Part shown: positions 7,433 through 16,697 of the stretch, in pieces
Layout: every line of letters starts with the position of its first letter
How positions within the stretch are numbered: position 1 is the first letter of the stretch
From: Imperialibacter sp. EC-SDR9
Lineage (GTDB): Bacteria; Bacteroidota; Bacteroidia; Cytophagales; Cyclobacteriaceae
Length of the DNA stretch: 49,133 nt
Reading direction: 5' to 3'
Assembly: GCF_902498805.1 (NCBI RefSeq)
Contig: NZ_LR701610.1
Location: 1 to 49,133, forward strand
The notes under the pieces: generated by a model
The model's input: the letters and a program-made list of their open reading frames with translations, nothing else
What the model was told of the DNA's origin: nothing
Database searches by the model: none
Translations under genes and position numbers: made by a program

Positions 7433-8176
7433 TTAATATTGTAATATATAGAATGCGAATGCTTCCATTCTTTTGTTAGTTACACCTGAAAACTGTCCAT
7501 CGCTCTTCCAAGGTTGATTCCATCCGACAGTAGCGTTATGTGCCTTGTACCACGTTGAAAAAGACGGATTAGTAGACCAAATTTTAAGCCCAATAGTTGC
7601 TTTGGACTGCCCCCTGGTGCCAGTAAACTGCCCCCAAGTTGCATTTGCAGACCATGTCAAATCTCCATACCTAAGTGCATAGTAAACAGCTGGTCGAGTT
7701 GGAACTAGAGCCGCCGAAGTTGTTAACCACATTCCCTCAAGCTTTTTTGACTGACCGGTATGCCCAACATATTGAGTGGGCTGCTCAACTCCTAAGTACT
7801 CAGCCTGGCTGAAGGGCCCAATGTCTCCATAATCCTGTTGATGACAATATCCAAATACATCATTAGGCCCGTATTGCGTATCATTCATTCTCCCATTACT
7901 CTCACCTTTTGGTAAATAGGCACTGTTTAGCTGACCAGTTGAAGCGTCATAAAGTTTGAAGACTTGACTGGCTTTTGCCAACTTGCCCTTGCCTATCAAA
8001 TCAATTTCTATTGATTTAAGTAAATCAACAGGGAGTGCCTTAACAAGTTCACCATTAATATCTCTTATTCTGAATTCTGTGTCTATTTCCTCGATTTCAA
8101 TTTCAGCAAAATCGTCATCGACATGACAAGATACAAACACCAACCCCATTAATACTAACATTAAATAGTTTTTCAT
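7433..8176 (-). CDS. Lipoprotein with three ChW-like repeats
   Basis: The 247-residue protein has a lipoprotein signal (LMLVLMGLVFVSC, Cys17). The N-terminal 85 residues are acidic and poorly conserved. Three segments of 40-45 residues then resemble the clostridial hydrophobic-W (ChW) repeat, whose pattern is Y..H.Q..GW......G...GT.GQS.R.EA..I. They are YCHQQDYGDIGPFSQAEYLG then GHTGQSKKLEGMWL (about 108-153), YYALRYGDLTWSA then GTRGQSKATIGLKI (about 163-202), and YKAHNATVGWNQPW then SDGQFSGVTNKRMEAFAFYI (about 207-245). The third is the closest match. ChW repeats are known mainly from secreted Firmicutes and Actinobacteria proteins and are thought to act in surface binding. I assign the repeats by eye only; no catalytic domain is present. 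Confidence 0.7.
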   Translation of the reverse strand: MKNYLMLVLMGLVFVSCHVDDDFAEIEIEEIDTEFRIRDINGELVKALPVDLLKSIEIDLIGKGKLAKASQVFKLYDASTGQLNSAYLPKGESNGRMNDTQYGPNDVFGYCHQQDYGDIGPFSQAEYLGVEQPTQYVGHTGQSKKLEGMWLTTSAALVPTRPAVYYALRYGDLTWSANATWGQFTGTRGQSKATIGLKIWSTNPSFSTWYKAHNATVGWNQPWKSDGQFSGVTNKRMEAFAFYILQY

Positions 8177-8289
8177 ATAGCTGTTCTTTAGTTAAAATTT
8201 TACAATTATATATGCAATAAATGGCATATACTATACCTCTTAATAAAAAATTTTTAACTGATAACAACCTTCCAACTATAACTTGAATA

Positions 8290-8880
8290 TAGTTAAGTGC
8301 AGATTAAGCACGGGCGAGTTAGCAACCATTTCATCTTCTTGGTCATGTTGTGTAAGATTGCCTTCAAAGTATCGATGCCCTCTTTTTTCGCAGCAAGGAG
8401 TTGGAAAAACCAGCTACCTCAACCACATACGCCCTTTTAATCCCTGCTTTAGTACCTTTTCAATAACTACACTCTTTTCTTGCCTACAGCTCCTCTGTCC
8501 GGCTTATCTTCCTTCCGGCCGGCCACCAATGAGTATTTCGTCTAATTCACAGGTACCAGTTATTGTGAACTGGACGCTACTGGCCATCACCTTTCTTACC
8601 TCGGCCATAATTAATCAAGCTGCGGTTTGCTAAATCCTGTATTTTCTGGCCATCACCCGATGAAGAGCAGCCTTTTGCAGTAGTAGACATCTCAAAAAGA
8701 AGTTTGAGCGCTTTTCGCAAGACCAAGCTTTCCCTTATAAAATGAAGCATCAGATGTCGCTGAATTAATATTTCTGTAACCTTTGCAAACCCGACCGTGG
8801 TCTTTTTTTCTTCATCTAGAACTTCGAATCGTTAAATGCTACAAACAAAGTCCTCCCAATTTGATAGCGGACAGGATTCT
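8290..8880 (-). pseudogene. Decayed IS1595-family (ISXO2-like) transposase
   Basis: Translating the minus strand in all three frames recovers, in the right order, pieces of an IS1595 transposase separated by frameshifts and stops. The zinc-ribbon tail VCKGYRNINSATSDASFYKG lies at about 8726-8790. LVLRKALKLLFEMSTTAKGC lies at about 8665-8730, followed in another frame by MARKYRI near 8640. VRKVMASSVQFTITGTCELD at about 8540-8600 is directly followed by EILIGGRPEGR and, after a stop, a VVIEKVLKQGLKGRMW-like segment. The order LRKW/MSTTxKG/SSxQ...G..E.DE..IGG..GK is the core of the family. No terminal inverted repeats or intact flanks were found. The plus-strand frame over the same bases is antisense noise. 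Confidence 0.7.
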
Positions 8881-9248
8881 TTGCACTTTTTATCATTTAA
8901 AACCTATTTATAAAATCTGCTAAGTTCAGGCCTTTAAATTGCCTCTATTCAAGCTAATTTAGCCAGCATGCTACCCATAATAGTGTTAGCTAAATAGCTA
9001 GTGATAGAGTCTTACTAGACGCCAAAACCTAGGAATTGGCTTGATATGGCCAAAAAGGAGGTTAATGTAATGACGAGGGAACGTCCTACAAGAAGGATAA
9101 GAAGCTGAAAACTTGAAAAATTAAATCAATTATTGGTCTAGAAAAGGAAATGAAGCGAAGAAAAAAATTCAGTAGTAGTCATCTACCAGCCAGGGTGCAG
9201 ATCAAAAATTTTTTAAACATTATGTCGCATAATTAATTTGTACATAAA
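8881..9248. other. Non-coding stretch, possible mobile-element debris
   Basis: This AT-rich stretch carries many stops in all frames. A plus-strand run near 9050-9180 is rich in Lys/Arg codons in several frames but cannot be assigned to a family. No promoter or RNA structure could be supported. Confidence 0.35.
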
Positions 9249-10370
9249 CTAGGAGATGATGCTGTCATTGACGGCCCAAGAATTAAATGACAAATTTCCT
9301 TCGGTATGAATTGACTGAGTTTTCATTCTAGAAACCCAACTTTCTGGTGCTAGAAATCGATCATAGTATTCAATCACTCCTTTTCGTAATTCATCAATCT
9401 TGCTTTCCGAAAAATTAAGAACCTCCCTGATTTTTGTATGCACATTCTCCGTTCCCTCGAAGGTGATACAATTAACGCCTGGAGTAAGTGATGGATGAAA
9501 ATATTCAGGGTATTCAAGTATTGGAATCACGCCAACCGCCATGGCTTCAATAACATTGTGACACATCGGCATGTGCGCACCCGGACAGGCTAGAAAAAAA
9601 TCAAAACGACTAAGCCCCGGTAACCACTCCACAAAAGGAATAAAAACCGCCTCGCTCCTTGCAATAGTAAGTGCGTTTGAAAAACCATCACTCGACAATA
9701 CTTCCTTATCTTTATTAATAATTCTTAGCTCATTCTGCATCAAAGTACTTTCGAGGAAAGATAACAACTCGTATCTCGGCACTTTACCAAAATAAGAGTC
9801 CACTCTTCCTGAAGAGTACTGCTTTTTATTCACATTCCCCGCAAAAATAATTCGGCCAACTTTCTCATTTTGTCGAAGATCAATCAATCCCAAATCTATC
9901 TCATTCGCATAAATCTGTGGATGCATCATATAAGGAAACGGCAAATAGTTCTCGCCTAATGACTTATTTTTTGATCTAGTTCCGAGGTTAACTATAATAA
10001 TTGTCTGCTTCGTAAAGGGGAACCACAGCGCATCTCTATCGAAAGGCAGGTTGCTTACAATTCCGAAGTCTTCTGCCAAAAGCAACTCTTTATACTTCGT
10101 CAGTCTCGACAGGAACGAAAAGTTGTTGCTCAAGTAAACTTTGAAACCCGCTCTTTTCAGAGCTATGAACAATAAGTAGGCATACCTACCTCTGTCATAA
10201 TGCCAATACTCACTTTTATAATTGATTACAACCGCCCGCCCATCATGAGATTGTTCATCTATTCCAGTTATTGACCGATTGAGCATCAACGATCGGTATC
10301 TTCGATGGCTTTTTACATCTATATTATTGAGTACTCTTTTTATGGTTCGTTCTGCTGACTTGAGGTTCAT
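9249..10370 (-). CDS. Exostosin-like glycosyltransferase
   Basis: The 373-residue cytoplasmic protein has no signal peptide. The C-terminal half has the pattern of exostosin (GT47-like) glycosyltransferases: RFDFFLACPGAHMPMCHNVI, with EAMAVGVIPILEYPEYFHP straight after (about 255-300), where the Asn/Glu residues and the GxxPI(L/I) segment form the nucleotide-sugar pocket. The N-terminal half has an HYDRGRYAY...ALKRAGF(K/Y)V pattern typical of the acceptor Rossmann domain. It probably adds a sugar during surface polysaccharide or O-antigen assembly. The donor and linkage are unknown. It is encoded divergently from the fucosyltransferase-like gene. Confidence 0.75.
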   Translation of the reverse strand: MNLKSAERTIKRVLNNIDVKSHRRYRSLMLNRSITGIDEQSHDGRAVVINYKSEYWHYDRGRYAYLLFIALKRAGFKVYLSNNFSFLSRLTKYKELLLAEDFGIVSNLPFDRDALWFPFTKQTIIIVNLGTRSKNKSLGENYLPFPYMMHPQIYANEIDLGLIDLRQNEKVGRIIFAGNVNKKQYSSGRVDSYFGKVPRYELLSFLESTLMQNELRIINKDKEVLSSDGFSNALTIARSEAVFIPFVEWLPGLSRFDFFLACPGAHMPMCHNVIEAMAVGVIPILEYPEYFHPSLTPGVNCITFEGTENVHTKIREVLNFSESKIDELRKGVIEYYDRFLAPESWVSRMKTQSIHTEGNLSFNSWAVNDSIIS

Positions 10371-10617
10371 TGAGTATAGTTAGTTTTGACAAACTAAAGT
10401 TTTTGGAAGAGCTGGCTGCGACTGTACTTGTCAATAACCAAGGGTCACGCCATCACAAATCTCCACCAAAGTAAGTGATGTACCTCTCTAGTCCAACTCA
10501 ATATCTTGAAGCAATTTTTCATTCAATCTTTTTTAAATAAAATGTGCTACTCGGAAAATATTTATACTTTTAAAAAAAGATTACAAACTTCAAATAGCCC
10601 AAAGCTTTCCTCACTTC

Positions 10618-11517
10618 ATGGTAATTCTTGGCAAAAAATATGGCCGCCTAGCCAACCGACTATGGATTTTCAGTTATTTTGTATCGAACGCCATAGAGTA
10701 TAAGTATTCATTGATATACAGAAATTTCGACGAATACATCAAACACTTCCCGAGTTGTAAGGAAAATGACTTTTTAGGCTATCCTATCAAAACTACACTT
10801 CACAAACTTAAGCTTGTAGACACCCTTTGGTATTGGTTTATGCAAGCCAAAATTGAGATTTTAGTTCGCATTAAGCCCGAAGGTAAAAAGCACTTTATTT
10901 ATCACCTGGCCAAGCATGAGTTCCTTGATTTGAACTCTGAAACCTACTTGCAACTGGTAGGAAGAAAACAAGTAATAGTCAGAAACGGTGGTTTTCGCTA
11001 TCAGGATGATAGAAACCTGAATAAGCATAAGAAGGAAATTCTTAAAATTTTTCAGCCAGAGGATCGATACCTGCAAAATATCGACGCCCTATTTTCTAAG
11101 TACAGAAATCACAAAAAAGTCTTGATAGGAGTGCATATGCGCAAATATGACTACAGAACATTCAGAAAGGGAATATTCTTTTATACGGATGATATTTATC
11201 TTTCAAACATGGCCTATCTACAGTCCCACTTTGCAAGCAAAGGAAAAGAAGTTCAGTTTTTGGTTTGTTCAGACGAAGCGCTTGATGAAAACTTTTTTCA
11301 AGGATATGATGCTTTTTTAGGGGCCGGCAATCTAATTGAAGACCCATACTCCTTTGCTAAATGTGATTATCTAATTGGGCCTCCAAGCACATATACGATG
11401 TGGGGTTCATTTTACGGGAATAGCGAACTAGCGTTTATTGAACCGGACACAAAGCTTGTCGACATTGAGAAGTTTCACGTTATGGATGGCATTGGATTTA
11501 TTTTCAACTACCACTGA
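10618..11517 (+). CDS. Fucosyltransferase-like glycosyltransferase (GT11/O-fucosyltransferase superfamily)
   Basis: The 299-residue protein opens with GKKYGRLANRLWIFSYF, matching the GRLGNQLF nucleotide-sugar-binding start of alpha-1,2-fucosyltransferases. The middle has IGVHMRKYDY (about 176-186), equivalent to the HxRxGDY motif that binds GDP-fucose, although the Gly is replaced. The C-terminal region FAKCDYLIGPPSTYTMWGSF matches the final donor-binding motif (D.ligp.STfs.Wa.f). I infer transfer of fucose or a related deoxysugar to a surface glycan. It is the only plus-strand gene in this glycan cluster and has its own promoter region within the 250-base divergent gap. Confidence 0.72.
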   Translation: MVILGKKYGRLANRLWIFSYFVSNAIEYKYSLIYRNFDEYIKHFPSCKENDFLGYPIKTTLHKLKLVDTLWYWFMQAKIEILVRIKPEGKKHFIYHLAKHEFLDLNSETYLQLVGRKQVIVRNGGFRYQDDRNLNKHKKEILKIFQPEDRYLQNIDALFSKYRNHKKVLIGVHMRKYDYRTFRKGIFFYTDDIYLSNMAYLQSHFASKGKEVQFLVCSDEALDENFFQGYDAFLGAGNLIEDPYSFAKCDYLIGPPSTYTMWGSFYGNSELAFIEPDTKLVDIEKFHVMDGIGFIFNYH

Positions 11518-11565
11518 TAGTTAAAACTAGGGTGAGATTTTTCTGGCTAGTACTTACTGTGGGGA

Positions 11566-12321
11566 TTAGTCTGCTGGTTTCCACCCTTTTTCAGGTTTGT
11601 TACTGCGAAAGCGATCTGAAATAAATCTCAACTGCACGACCCTCGAAATCGTAGTTTGCACTTTCCATGCCTTTTTGTGGTGTTCAATATCAATGACAGA
11701 TTCCAGAGGCAGTGCTTTAGATCCAATCCACATTCCGCCCTCCTTGGTGCGATAGTCTTGCAACAAAAGTTGATGTGGAATATCCCGCATGTACTTGAGG
11801 TAAGACTCCCTATTGGCATCGTGAATAACCACAACGCCATCATCTGCGATCATCTCAAACGCCTTTTTGGCGCAGTGTTTTCGGGCTCTTCCGTCAATAA
11901 GTATAAAATCATAAGGTTTTCCTTTCTCAGGCGATTCTATATAACTCTTGTATTGATCAAACGTTCCTTCTCCCTTAGCACCAGGAACGTCTGAAGGTAC
12001 ATATCTTATTTCAACATTATCTCCTTTATTCTTTTTTCTAACCACAGCTGCCCACTCCTCAATATGTTCAATACTTGTCCACTTAAAAGACCCTTTTAAC
12101 AGCCCCGTGAAGTATGAAGTACTATAACCGCAGCCCCATTCGAGGCTATTTTCAGGTCTTCTGTTTTTCAAGATTTCCCACAACACTTCTATTTCTTTTT
12201 GCTTCATCCATGGTAGCTCAAGGTCTCTTTTCACCTTTCTGATTAACCTATTACGTGTATGGAGAAGAAATTGTATTAGACCTGATTTCCCAGACCTATA
12301 CTGTAGTGAATACGAAGGCAT
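11566..12321 (-). CDS. Class I SAM-dependent methyltransferase-like protein
   Basis: The 251-residue protein has the SAM-binding motif LEWGCGYSTSYF (about 57-68). The acidic ribose-binding residue follows in SIEHIEEW (about 84-91). Motif IV-like residues are in YDFILIDGRARKHCAKKAF, and the beta5 strand is DDGVVVIHDANRE. The DGR(A/E)R..C segment is typical of methyltransferases encoded among glycan genes. It probably methylates a sugar or lipid-linked glycan in the cytoplasm. It lies in the same orientation as the downstream GT4 and GT2 genes but 166 bases away, so it may be transcribed separately. Confidence 0.8.
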   Translation of the reverse strand: MPSYSLQYRSGKSGLIQFLLHTRNRLIRKVKRDLELPWMKQKEIEVLWEILKNRRPENSLEWGCGYSTSYFTGLLKGSFKWTSIEHIEEWAAVVRKKNKGDNVEIRYVPSDVPGAKGEGTFDQYKSYIESPEKGKPYDFILIDGRARKHCAKKAFEMIADDGVVVIHDANRESYLKYMRDIPHQLLLQDYRTKEGGMWIGSKALPLESVIDIEHHKKAWKVQTTISRVVQLRFISDRFRSNKPEKGWKPAD

Positions 12322-12487
12322 AAATTTTTAAGATTACGAAGAATGACCATACTTTCCCATTAAACCATTACATAGCATATTAATAAAAATACTTAAGCTT
12401 ACAAGACTGTTCCGTGTTCAGTGAGCTTCATCAATACCGGCTTTTGCGTTTAGCGCCGAGTAGCGAGAGAAATAGGTAGGTGTGAGC

Positions 12488-13615
12488 TTACTTGGATTCG
12501 TCTGCCACAGTCTGTAGGAGATGGAAGAGCTTATCAGCCTGAGTGTGAATATTGTAGTCCTGTTCTATGCGCAGACGGGCCTTTCTCCCCATCTCAGCGG
12601 CCAAATCTGAATCTTGTGCGAGCCTCAGCATTTGTCTGGCCATTCCCTCAATATCATGCTCTGCCACCAAATAGCCTGTCTCACCTTCAACTACGGCGTC
12701 CTTAATTCCTCCATGTAAAGTACTAACTACCGGAAGTCCACACGCCCCTGCTTCAAGAATGCTATTGGGCGTACCTTCCATGTCGCCGTCTCCGGACTGG
12801 ACAGAATGTTGGACAAATACTGTTGCCCTGTTCATGAAATCGATAATCTCCGCATGAGGCATGCCCCCGGCAAATACTACTGACTCTTGAATGCCTAGTT
12901 CATCAATAAGCTGAACACATTTGTCGAATTCTCCTGACTTGTCGCCTACCATTATTAACTGACACTCTGGCATTGACTTAAGCACGATTGTAAAGGCTTT
13001 GATCGTGGATTGTGGAGACTTCTTTTCAACAAATCTCCCAACAGTCAGGAATACTGGCCGGTCAGTTTTGGGTTTGTCCGATGGCTTGAAAATGGACAAA
13101 TCAACGCCATAGGGTATGATGTAAATCTTGTCGGCACTGGCTCCCACCTCTATCAACTTTTTCTTCATCTCGGTAGATACGGCGACAATGGCAGCGGCAT
13201 ACTTGAACAACCGCTGGTAGCCATATGCATACTGCTTGAAAACCTTGCTCTTGGAAGCATCTCTTCCGTGAAAATGAGCGACTAGAGGAATGTTTGCTTG
13301 CTTACAAACAGGAACAAAGTGTGAAGCCGTTGTTCCAAAATTGACCAGCACCACCTGAATTTTATTAATCTTCAAAAGCCTTGATATCCCATAATTTCCA
13401 AAATAGTTGCTTTGATGCCCGGTAATCCACTTATAAACCTGATGAATGAGCCAAAATGGATATGGCGACAGCAGCTTTCCATCGTCGGAACGCTGCGGAA
13501 GTCTGCCCGAATAAATAGGAAATACTTCAGCTCGCTCTGACAGTCCCTTGATCTGATTTCTAATGAATGTCTGGGTTAAGACATTCTTATGGGAGCGAGC
13601 GATACAAATTCTCAT
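12488..13615 (-). CDS. GT4-family glycosyltransferase
   Basis: The 375-residue protein has the GT-B fold of family 4. The N-terminal acceptor domain includes HFHGRDASK (about 115-123). A hinge follows at IYIIPYGVDLSIFKP (about 165-180), then LTVGRFVEKKSPQSTIKAF (about 192-210). The donor-site E-x7-E motif lies in GTPNSILEAGACGLPVVST with the acidic residues of MEGTPNSILEAG (about 278-300). The GDMEGTPNSILEAGA block resembles colanic-acid type transferases (WcaL/AmsK). It transfers a hexose from a nucleotide sugar to a lipid-linked glycan on the cytoplasmic face. It is 57 bases upstream of the GT2 gene in reading order. Confidence 0.9.
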   Translation of the reverse strand: MRICIARSHKNVLTQTFIRNQIKGLSERAEVFPIYSGRLPQRSDDGKLLSPYPFWLIHQVYKWITGHQSNYFGNYGISRLLKINKIQVVLVNFGTTASHFVPVCKQANIPLVAHFHGRDASKSKVFKQYAYGYQRLFKYAAAIVAVSTEMKKKLIEVGASADKIYIIPYGVDLSIFKPSDKPKTDRPVFLTVGRFVEKKSPQSTIKAFTIVLKSMPECQLIMVGDKSGEFDKCVQLIDELGIQESVVFAGGMPHAEIIDFMNRATVFVQHSVQSGDGDMEGTPNSILEAGACGLPVVSTLHGGIKDAVVEGETGYLVAEHDIEGMARQMLRLAQDSDLAAEMGRKARLRIEQDYNIHTQADKLFHLLQTVADESK

Positions 13616-13671
13616 TTTCTATATTGAAGTGGAGGGTTTCGGTTTACTAGCTATCAATTTAACAGGTTTTG

Positions 13672-14490
13672 TCAAACATTTTCTCTGACAATCCCAAACT
13701 CAGTCCTCTTCTTGCCGGAGTCCCTGGTATTCTTTCGTATGGCTCTGTTTTTCAACACCGACTCCTGGGTTCTATAACCTCTTTTATGGTCAAGGTGAAC
13801 GACAATCGCACTGTATCTTATTTGAACACCACTTATCCCCATGTTTACAAGCCTTTCCCCAAGCTCCCGATCCTGGCCGCCATACTGCATCCTTTCGTCG
13901 AACCCATTGGCTTCCAGAATGATACTCTTCCAGCCAGACGAATTATGACCATTCCAGGTAGGTTTGGTTCTAGTCAACCCGTTTAACAGGTATCGAAAAA
14001 GTCCCTTTGCCGATAGCTTCAGCGTTTTGATGCTTCCCTTCAGGCCATGCGCCTTAAGCCAACGTACTTTAAAGCACCTTTGCGTCAAAATATCTTCCTT
14101 CGCAATCGTTATGCTCGTTTGCATGGGAAGCAAAAAATACCCCCCGCTCAAAAAATGACCCTGCTTTCTCCTTTTTAAATGGACCTCAACAAAATCTTTT
14201 CTGGGAATGCAATCACCATCGGTGAAAATCAAATAGTCGGCTTCAGCCGCCACAATGGCCTTGTTAAGAATCCGTGACTTCTGAAAGCCATCGTCTTCCT
14301 GCCAAATATGTTTGACGGGCACTCCCATTTCCGGGCGCAGCCTTTCAATCAACTCTTTGGTTTCCTGCCCCGAGCCATCGTCGGCAATCACTATTTCGAA
14401 GTCTTTTGTCGTTTGCACGCTAAAACCCCATAGCACCTTTTCAAGCCAGGCGGGTGAGTTGTATGTACTGAAGATGACCGAAGCCTTCAT
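13672..14490 (-). CDS. GT2-family glycosyltransferase with galactosyltransferase-like C-terminus
   Basis: The start at 14490 gives MKASVIFSTYNSPAWL, the standard GT-A opening; the longer frame adds an unconserved 18-residue leader. The UDP-sugar-binding residues are in IVIADDGSGQETKELI (about 32-47) and DYLIFTDGDCIPRKDF, where D-x-D binds the metal. A C-terminal Glyco_transf_7-type segment follows (NGFDERMQYGGQDRELGERL, about 213-232). The protein has 272 residues. It is likely part of the same surface-glycan pathway as the adjacent GT4 gene. Confidence 0.92.
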   Translation of the reverse strand: MKASVIFSTYNSPAWLEKVLWGFSVQTTKDFEIVIADDGSGQETKELIERLRPEMGVPVKHIWQEDDGFQKSRILNKAIVAAEADYLIFTDGDCIPRKDFVEVHLKRRKQGHFLSGGYFLLPMQTSITIAKEDILTQRCFKVRWLKAHGLKGSIKTLKLSAKGLFRYLLNGLTRTKPTWNGHNSSGWKSIILEANGFDERMQYGGQDRELGERLVNMGISGVQIRYSAIVVHLDHKRGYRTQESVLKNRAIRKNTRDSGKKRTEFGIVRENV

Positions 14491-14548
14491 GCTTTCACTT
14501 TTGATGGCAAAATGTAACAAAGGCCTCAAATTTACCAACGTCACATTA

Positions 14549-15526
14549 CTAACTCCTCACATTGCTAGGACTTTCGCCAAAATATTTCTTGAAGGCAGTG
14601 GAGAAGTGATTGGCATTCCGATAACCAAGTTTATCCGCTACAAGGCTTATGGTGGTGCTTTTTTGTGAAAGTAATTGCCGTGCAAACTCCATGCGAAGCT
14701 CCTGGATATAGCCAAACACAGTCCTTCCGAAGTGAGCTTTGAACCCACTTTTTAGTTTACATTCATTAATTCCAAACTCCTTACCAATCGCTTTCAAGCT
14801 TAAATCGTCCTGGAAGTGCAATTGAAGATACTCTCGTATGGCATGCATCAATTCAACATCTTTGGCCGCAGGCTGGTGAAAGTCAGATGTTTCATACTCC
14901 CTTTGCCAAACCTCAATTTGCAAAGCCAGCAACTCGAAGACCTTCGACTCAATAAACAAGCGCCTGGCAGCTCCCTTTAGCGAGCAAAACCTGATGGACT
15001 GAATAATTGACTTTACTTGCACGGTAAGAGGCAAACTTGTTCTAAAGCCAGGAATCCCATTTTCCTTTAAAATACAATCCGCAAAACGATCATAAAGCGG
15101 GTCACCCTCGCCGATCAGCGAAAGTAACTTTTCCGCCTCAATGGTCATATGAAAAATGTTGTATGAGCTGCCGCTATTAAAATAATGAGCCTTGGCTGGA
15201 TCCGGATCGAAAAAGAAGTTGTAGTACCCTTTCCCAAGGTCATAGCGTTGCCCACAGTGCCTGGAGGCTACGTTTCCTTCAAAATTAAAGCAAAAGCTAA
15301 AAGTGCGCCTGGGCTCTTCATAAGAGATTTCCAATGCACTGGAAAATTCAGCTAACAAAAATGAAGTTTGGATTCCTTCGAAAAAATGATTGGTGCAAAT
15401 GTGGCTGCCAAAATCGGCCTTGAGCTTGAACTCTACATCGAGGCTAGATTGCACTTTGGGCTCAGCCTCAGGGGCAAATGGAAATACATCCGCATAAGCC
15501 AATTTCAAAAAATTATTGGATGGCAT
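14549..15526 (-). CDS. AraC-family transcriptional regulator
   Basis: The 325-residue protein has a C-terminal AraC/XylS double helix-turn-helix (about 228-325). The first helix pair is DLSLKAIGKEFGINECKLKSG. The second ends with the signature LVADKLGYRNANHFSTAFKK followed by YFGESPSNVR. The N-terminal 220 residues are a cupin-like sensing domain of the type found before such HTHs in Bacteroidota (FCFNFEGN...GKGYYNFFF). It is divergent from the cytochrome gene with a gap of only 91 bases, so it probably regulates that gene or itself from this gap. Confidence 0.92.
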   Translation of the reverse strand: MPSNNFLKLAYADVFPFAPEAEPKVQSSLDVEFKLKADFGSHICTNHFFEGIQTSFLLAEFSSALEISYEEPRRTFSFCFNFEGNVASRHCGQRYDLGKGYYNFFFDPDPAKAHYFNSGSSYNIFHMTIEAEKLLSLIGEGDPLYDRFADCILKENGIPGFRTSLPLTVQVKSIIQSIRFCSLKGAARRLFIESKVFELLALQIEVWQREYETSDFHQPAAKDVELMHAIREYLQLHFQDDLSLKAIGKEFGINECKLKSGFKAHFGRTVFGYIQELRMEFARQLLSQKSTTISLVADKLGYRNANHFSTAFKKYFGESPSNVRS

Positions 15527-15617
15527 AAAAAATACTTTTTGCGTAGCAAACCCTCCGTTTTACGTAGCACCATGGCAAAGGTTTGCCCGTTAACCGCCTA
15601 GTCACAACAAATTTTTT

Positions 15618-16493
15618 ATGCTAAAGAAAACATTTAAATGGGTCGGTATTGTTCTGGCCTGCATTTTTTCGCTGTTGATAATCGCTTACGCTTACATCTA
15701 TTTGAGCACCGAGGCGAGGTTCAATAAAAAGTATTCGTTTCGGGAAGATCCTGTTACACTGTCTACAGACTCCGCTGTACTATCCAGAGGAGCCCACCTG
15801 GTGGCGATCAAAGCATGCGACGATTGCCATGGACCCGATTTGGCTGGCAAGGTGTTTATTGACGACCCATTACTTGGGAGAATCGTTTCCTCGAACCTCA
15901 CATCCGGTAAAGGCGGTCGCCCGTCGGACTACGGCGTAGCTGATTGGCTCAAAGCGCTTAGGCACGCAGTAAACAAGGAGGGCAAACCTTTATTGTTTAT
16001 GCCATCGCACGAAATCGTTCAGCTTAGCAAAGCGGACATAGTCGCTATTTTGTCATACCTCCAGACAATTCCACCTGTAGATAGCGACCTGCCAACACAC
16101 GACATCCGCTTTCTTGGAAGAATACTCACCCATTTTGATAAGGTCCCGTTGCTGCCCGTCGACATGATCGATCATAACATGGGCTGGCCCAAAGAAGTAG
16201 AGGAAAATGTATCGGCTGCTTTTGGCAAGTATCTGGTAGCTGTATGCACCGGATGCCACAGAGAGAACCTCAAAGGGGGAGGACCAATCGCTCCCGGATT
16301 GCCCCCTGTTGCTGATATCACCTCCACAGGCAGAGCTGGTCAAATGACAGAAGAGCAGTTCATGAATACCCTAAGAACCGGAATTACTCCAGAAGGAAGA
16401 ACTCTTGATCCAAAAGAAATGCCCTGGCCCATTACCTCAAAGTATACAGAAACAGAGCTAAAAGCCATTTATGCTTATCTCAAATCAATATAA
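15618..16493 (+). CDS. Di-heme cytochrome c protein
   Basis: The 291-residue protein has an N-terminal membrane anchor or signal (VGIVLACIFSLLIIAYAYIYL, about 9-29) and two cytochrome c domains. The first heme site is Cys67-Cys70-His71 (CDDCHGPDLAGK) and the second is Cys210-Cys213-His214 (CTGCHRENLKGGG). Candidate axial Met residues follow in FMPSHEIV and EMPWPI. It resembles cytochrome subunits that pass electrons from periplasmic dehydrogenases to the respiratory chain, but no dehydrogenase gene is adjacent. It is followed by a strong terminator. Confidence 0.9.
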   Translation: MLKKTFKWVGIVLACIFSLLIIAYAYIYLSTEARFNKKYSFREDPVTLSTDSAVLSRGAHLVAIKACDDCHGPDLAGKVFIDDPLLGRIVSSNLTSGKGGRPSDYGVADWLKALRHAVNKEGKPLLFMPSHEIVQLSKADIVAILSYLQTIPPVDSDLPTHDIRFLGRILTHFDKVPLLPVDMIDHNMGWPKEVEENVSAAFGKYLVAVCTGCHRENLKGGGPIAPGLPPVADITSTGRAGQMTEEQFMNTLRTGITPEGRTLDPKEMPWPITSKYTETELKAIYAYLKSI

Positions 16494-16566
16494 GAGAACG
16501 TCATTTTTTTGTCTGTACGTCGGAAATCAATGAGCATGTTTGCGTAGTGTGAACCGGCAATTTTTT

Positions 16567-16598
16567 TGGCCAGGAAACTTCCTGGCCATTTTTTTTGA
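16567..16598 (+). terminator. Terminator of the cytochrome c gene
   Basis: TGGCCAGGAA (16567-16576) pairs perfectly with TTCCTGGCCA (16579-16588), followed by ten T residues on the plus strand. Confidence 0.85.
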
Positions 16599-16672
16599 AC
16601 TTTCTTTCATAAAACGCATTATAACTCCATCGGCATTGTTGATACCGTTAACCTTCATAAAGAGAAAAACAT

Positions 16673-16680
16673 TAGTTTTG
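16673..16680 (+). promoter_or_regulatory. Bacteroidota -7 box before the M16 peptidase gene
   Basis: TAGTTTTG matches TAnnTTTG and sits 17 bases before the ATG. No clear -33 TTTG was found at the expected spacing. Confidence 0.45.
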
Positions 16681-16697
16681 CAGGCTGACAAATGTAA

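Noticed and set aside
8283-8633. Plus-strand open frame of 116 codons
   Set aside because: It is antisense to the decayed IS1595 transposase and has no domain or promoter.
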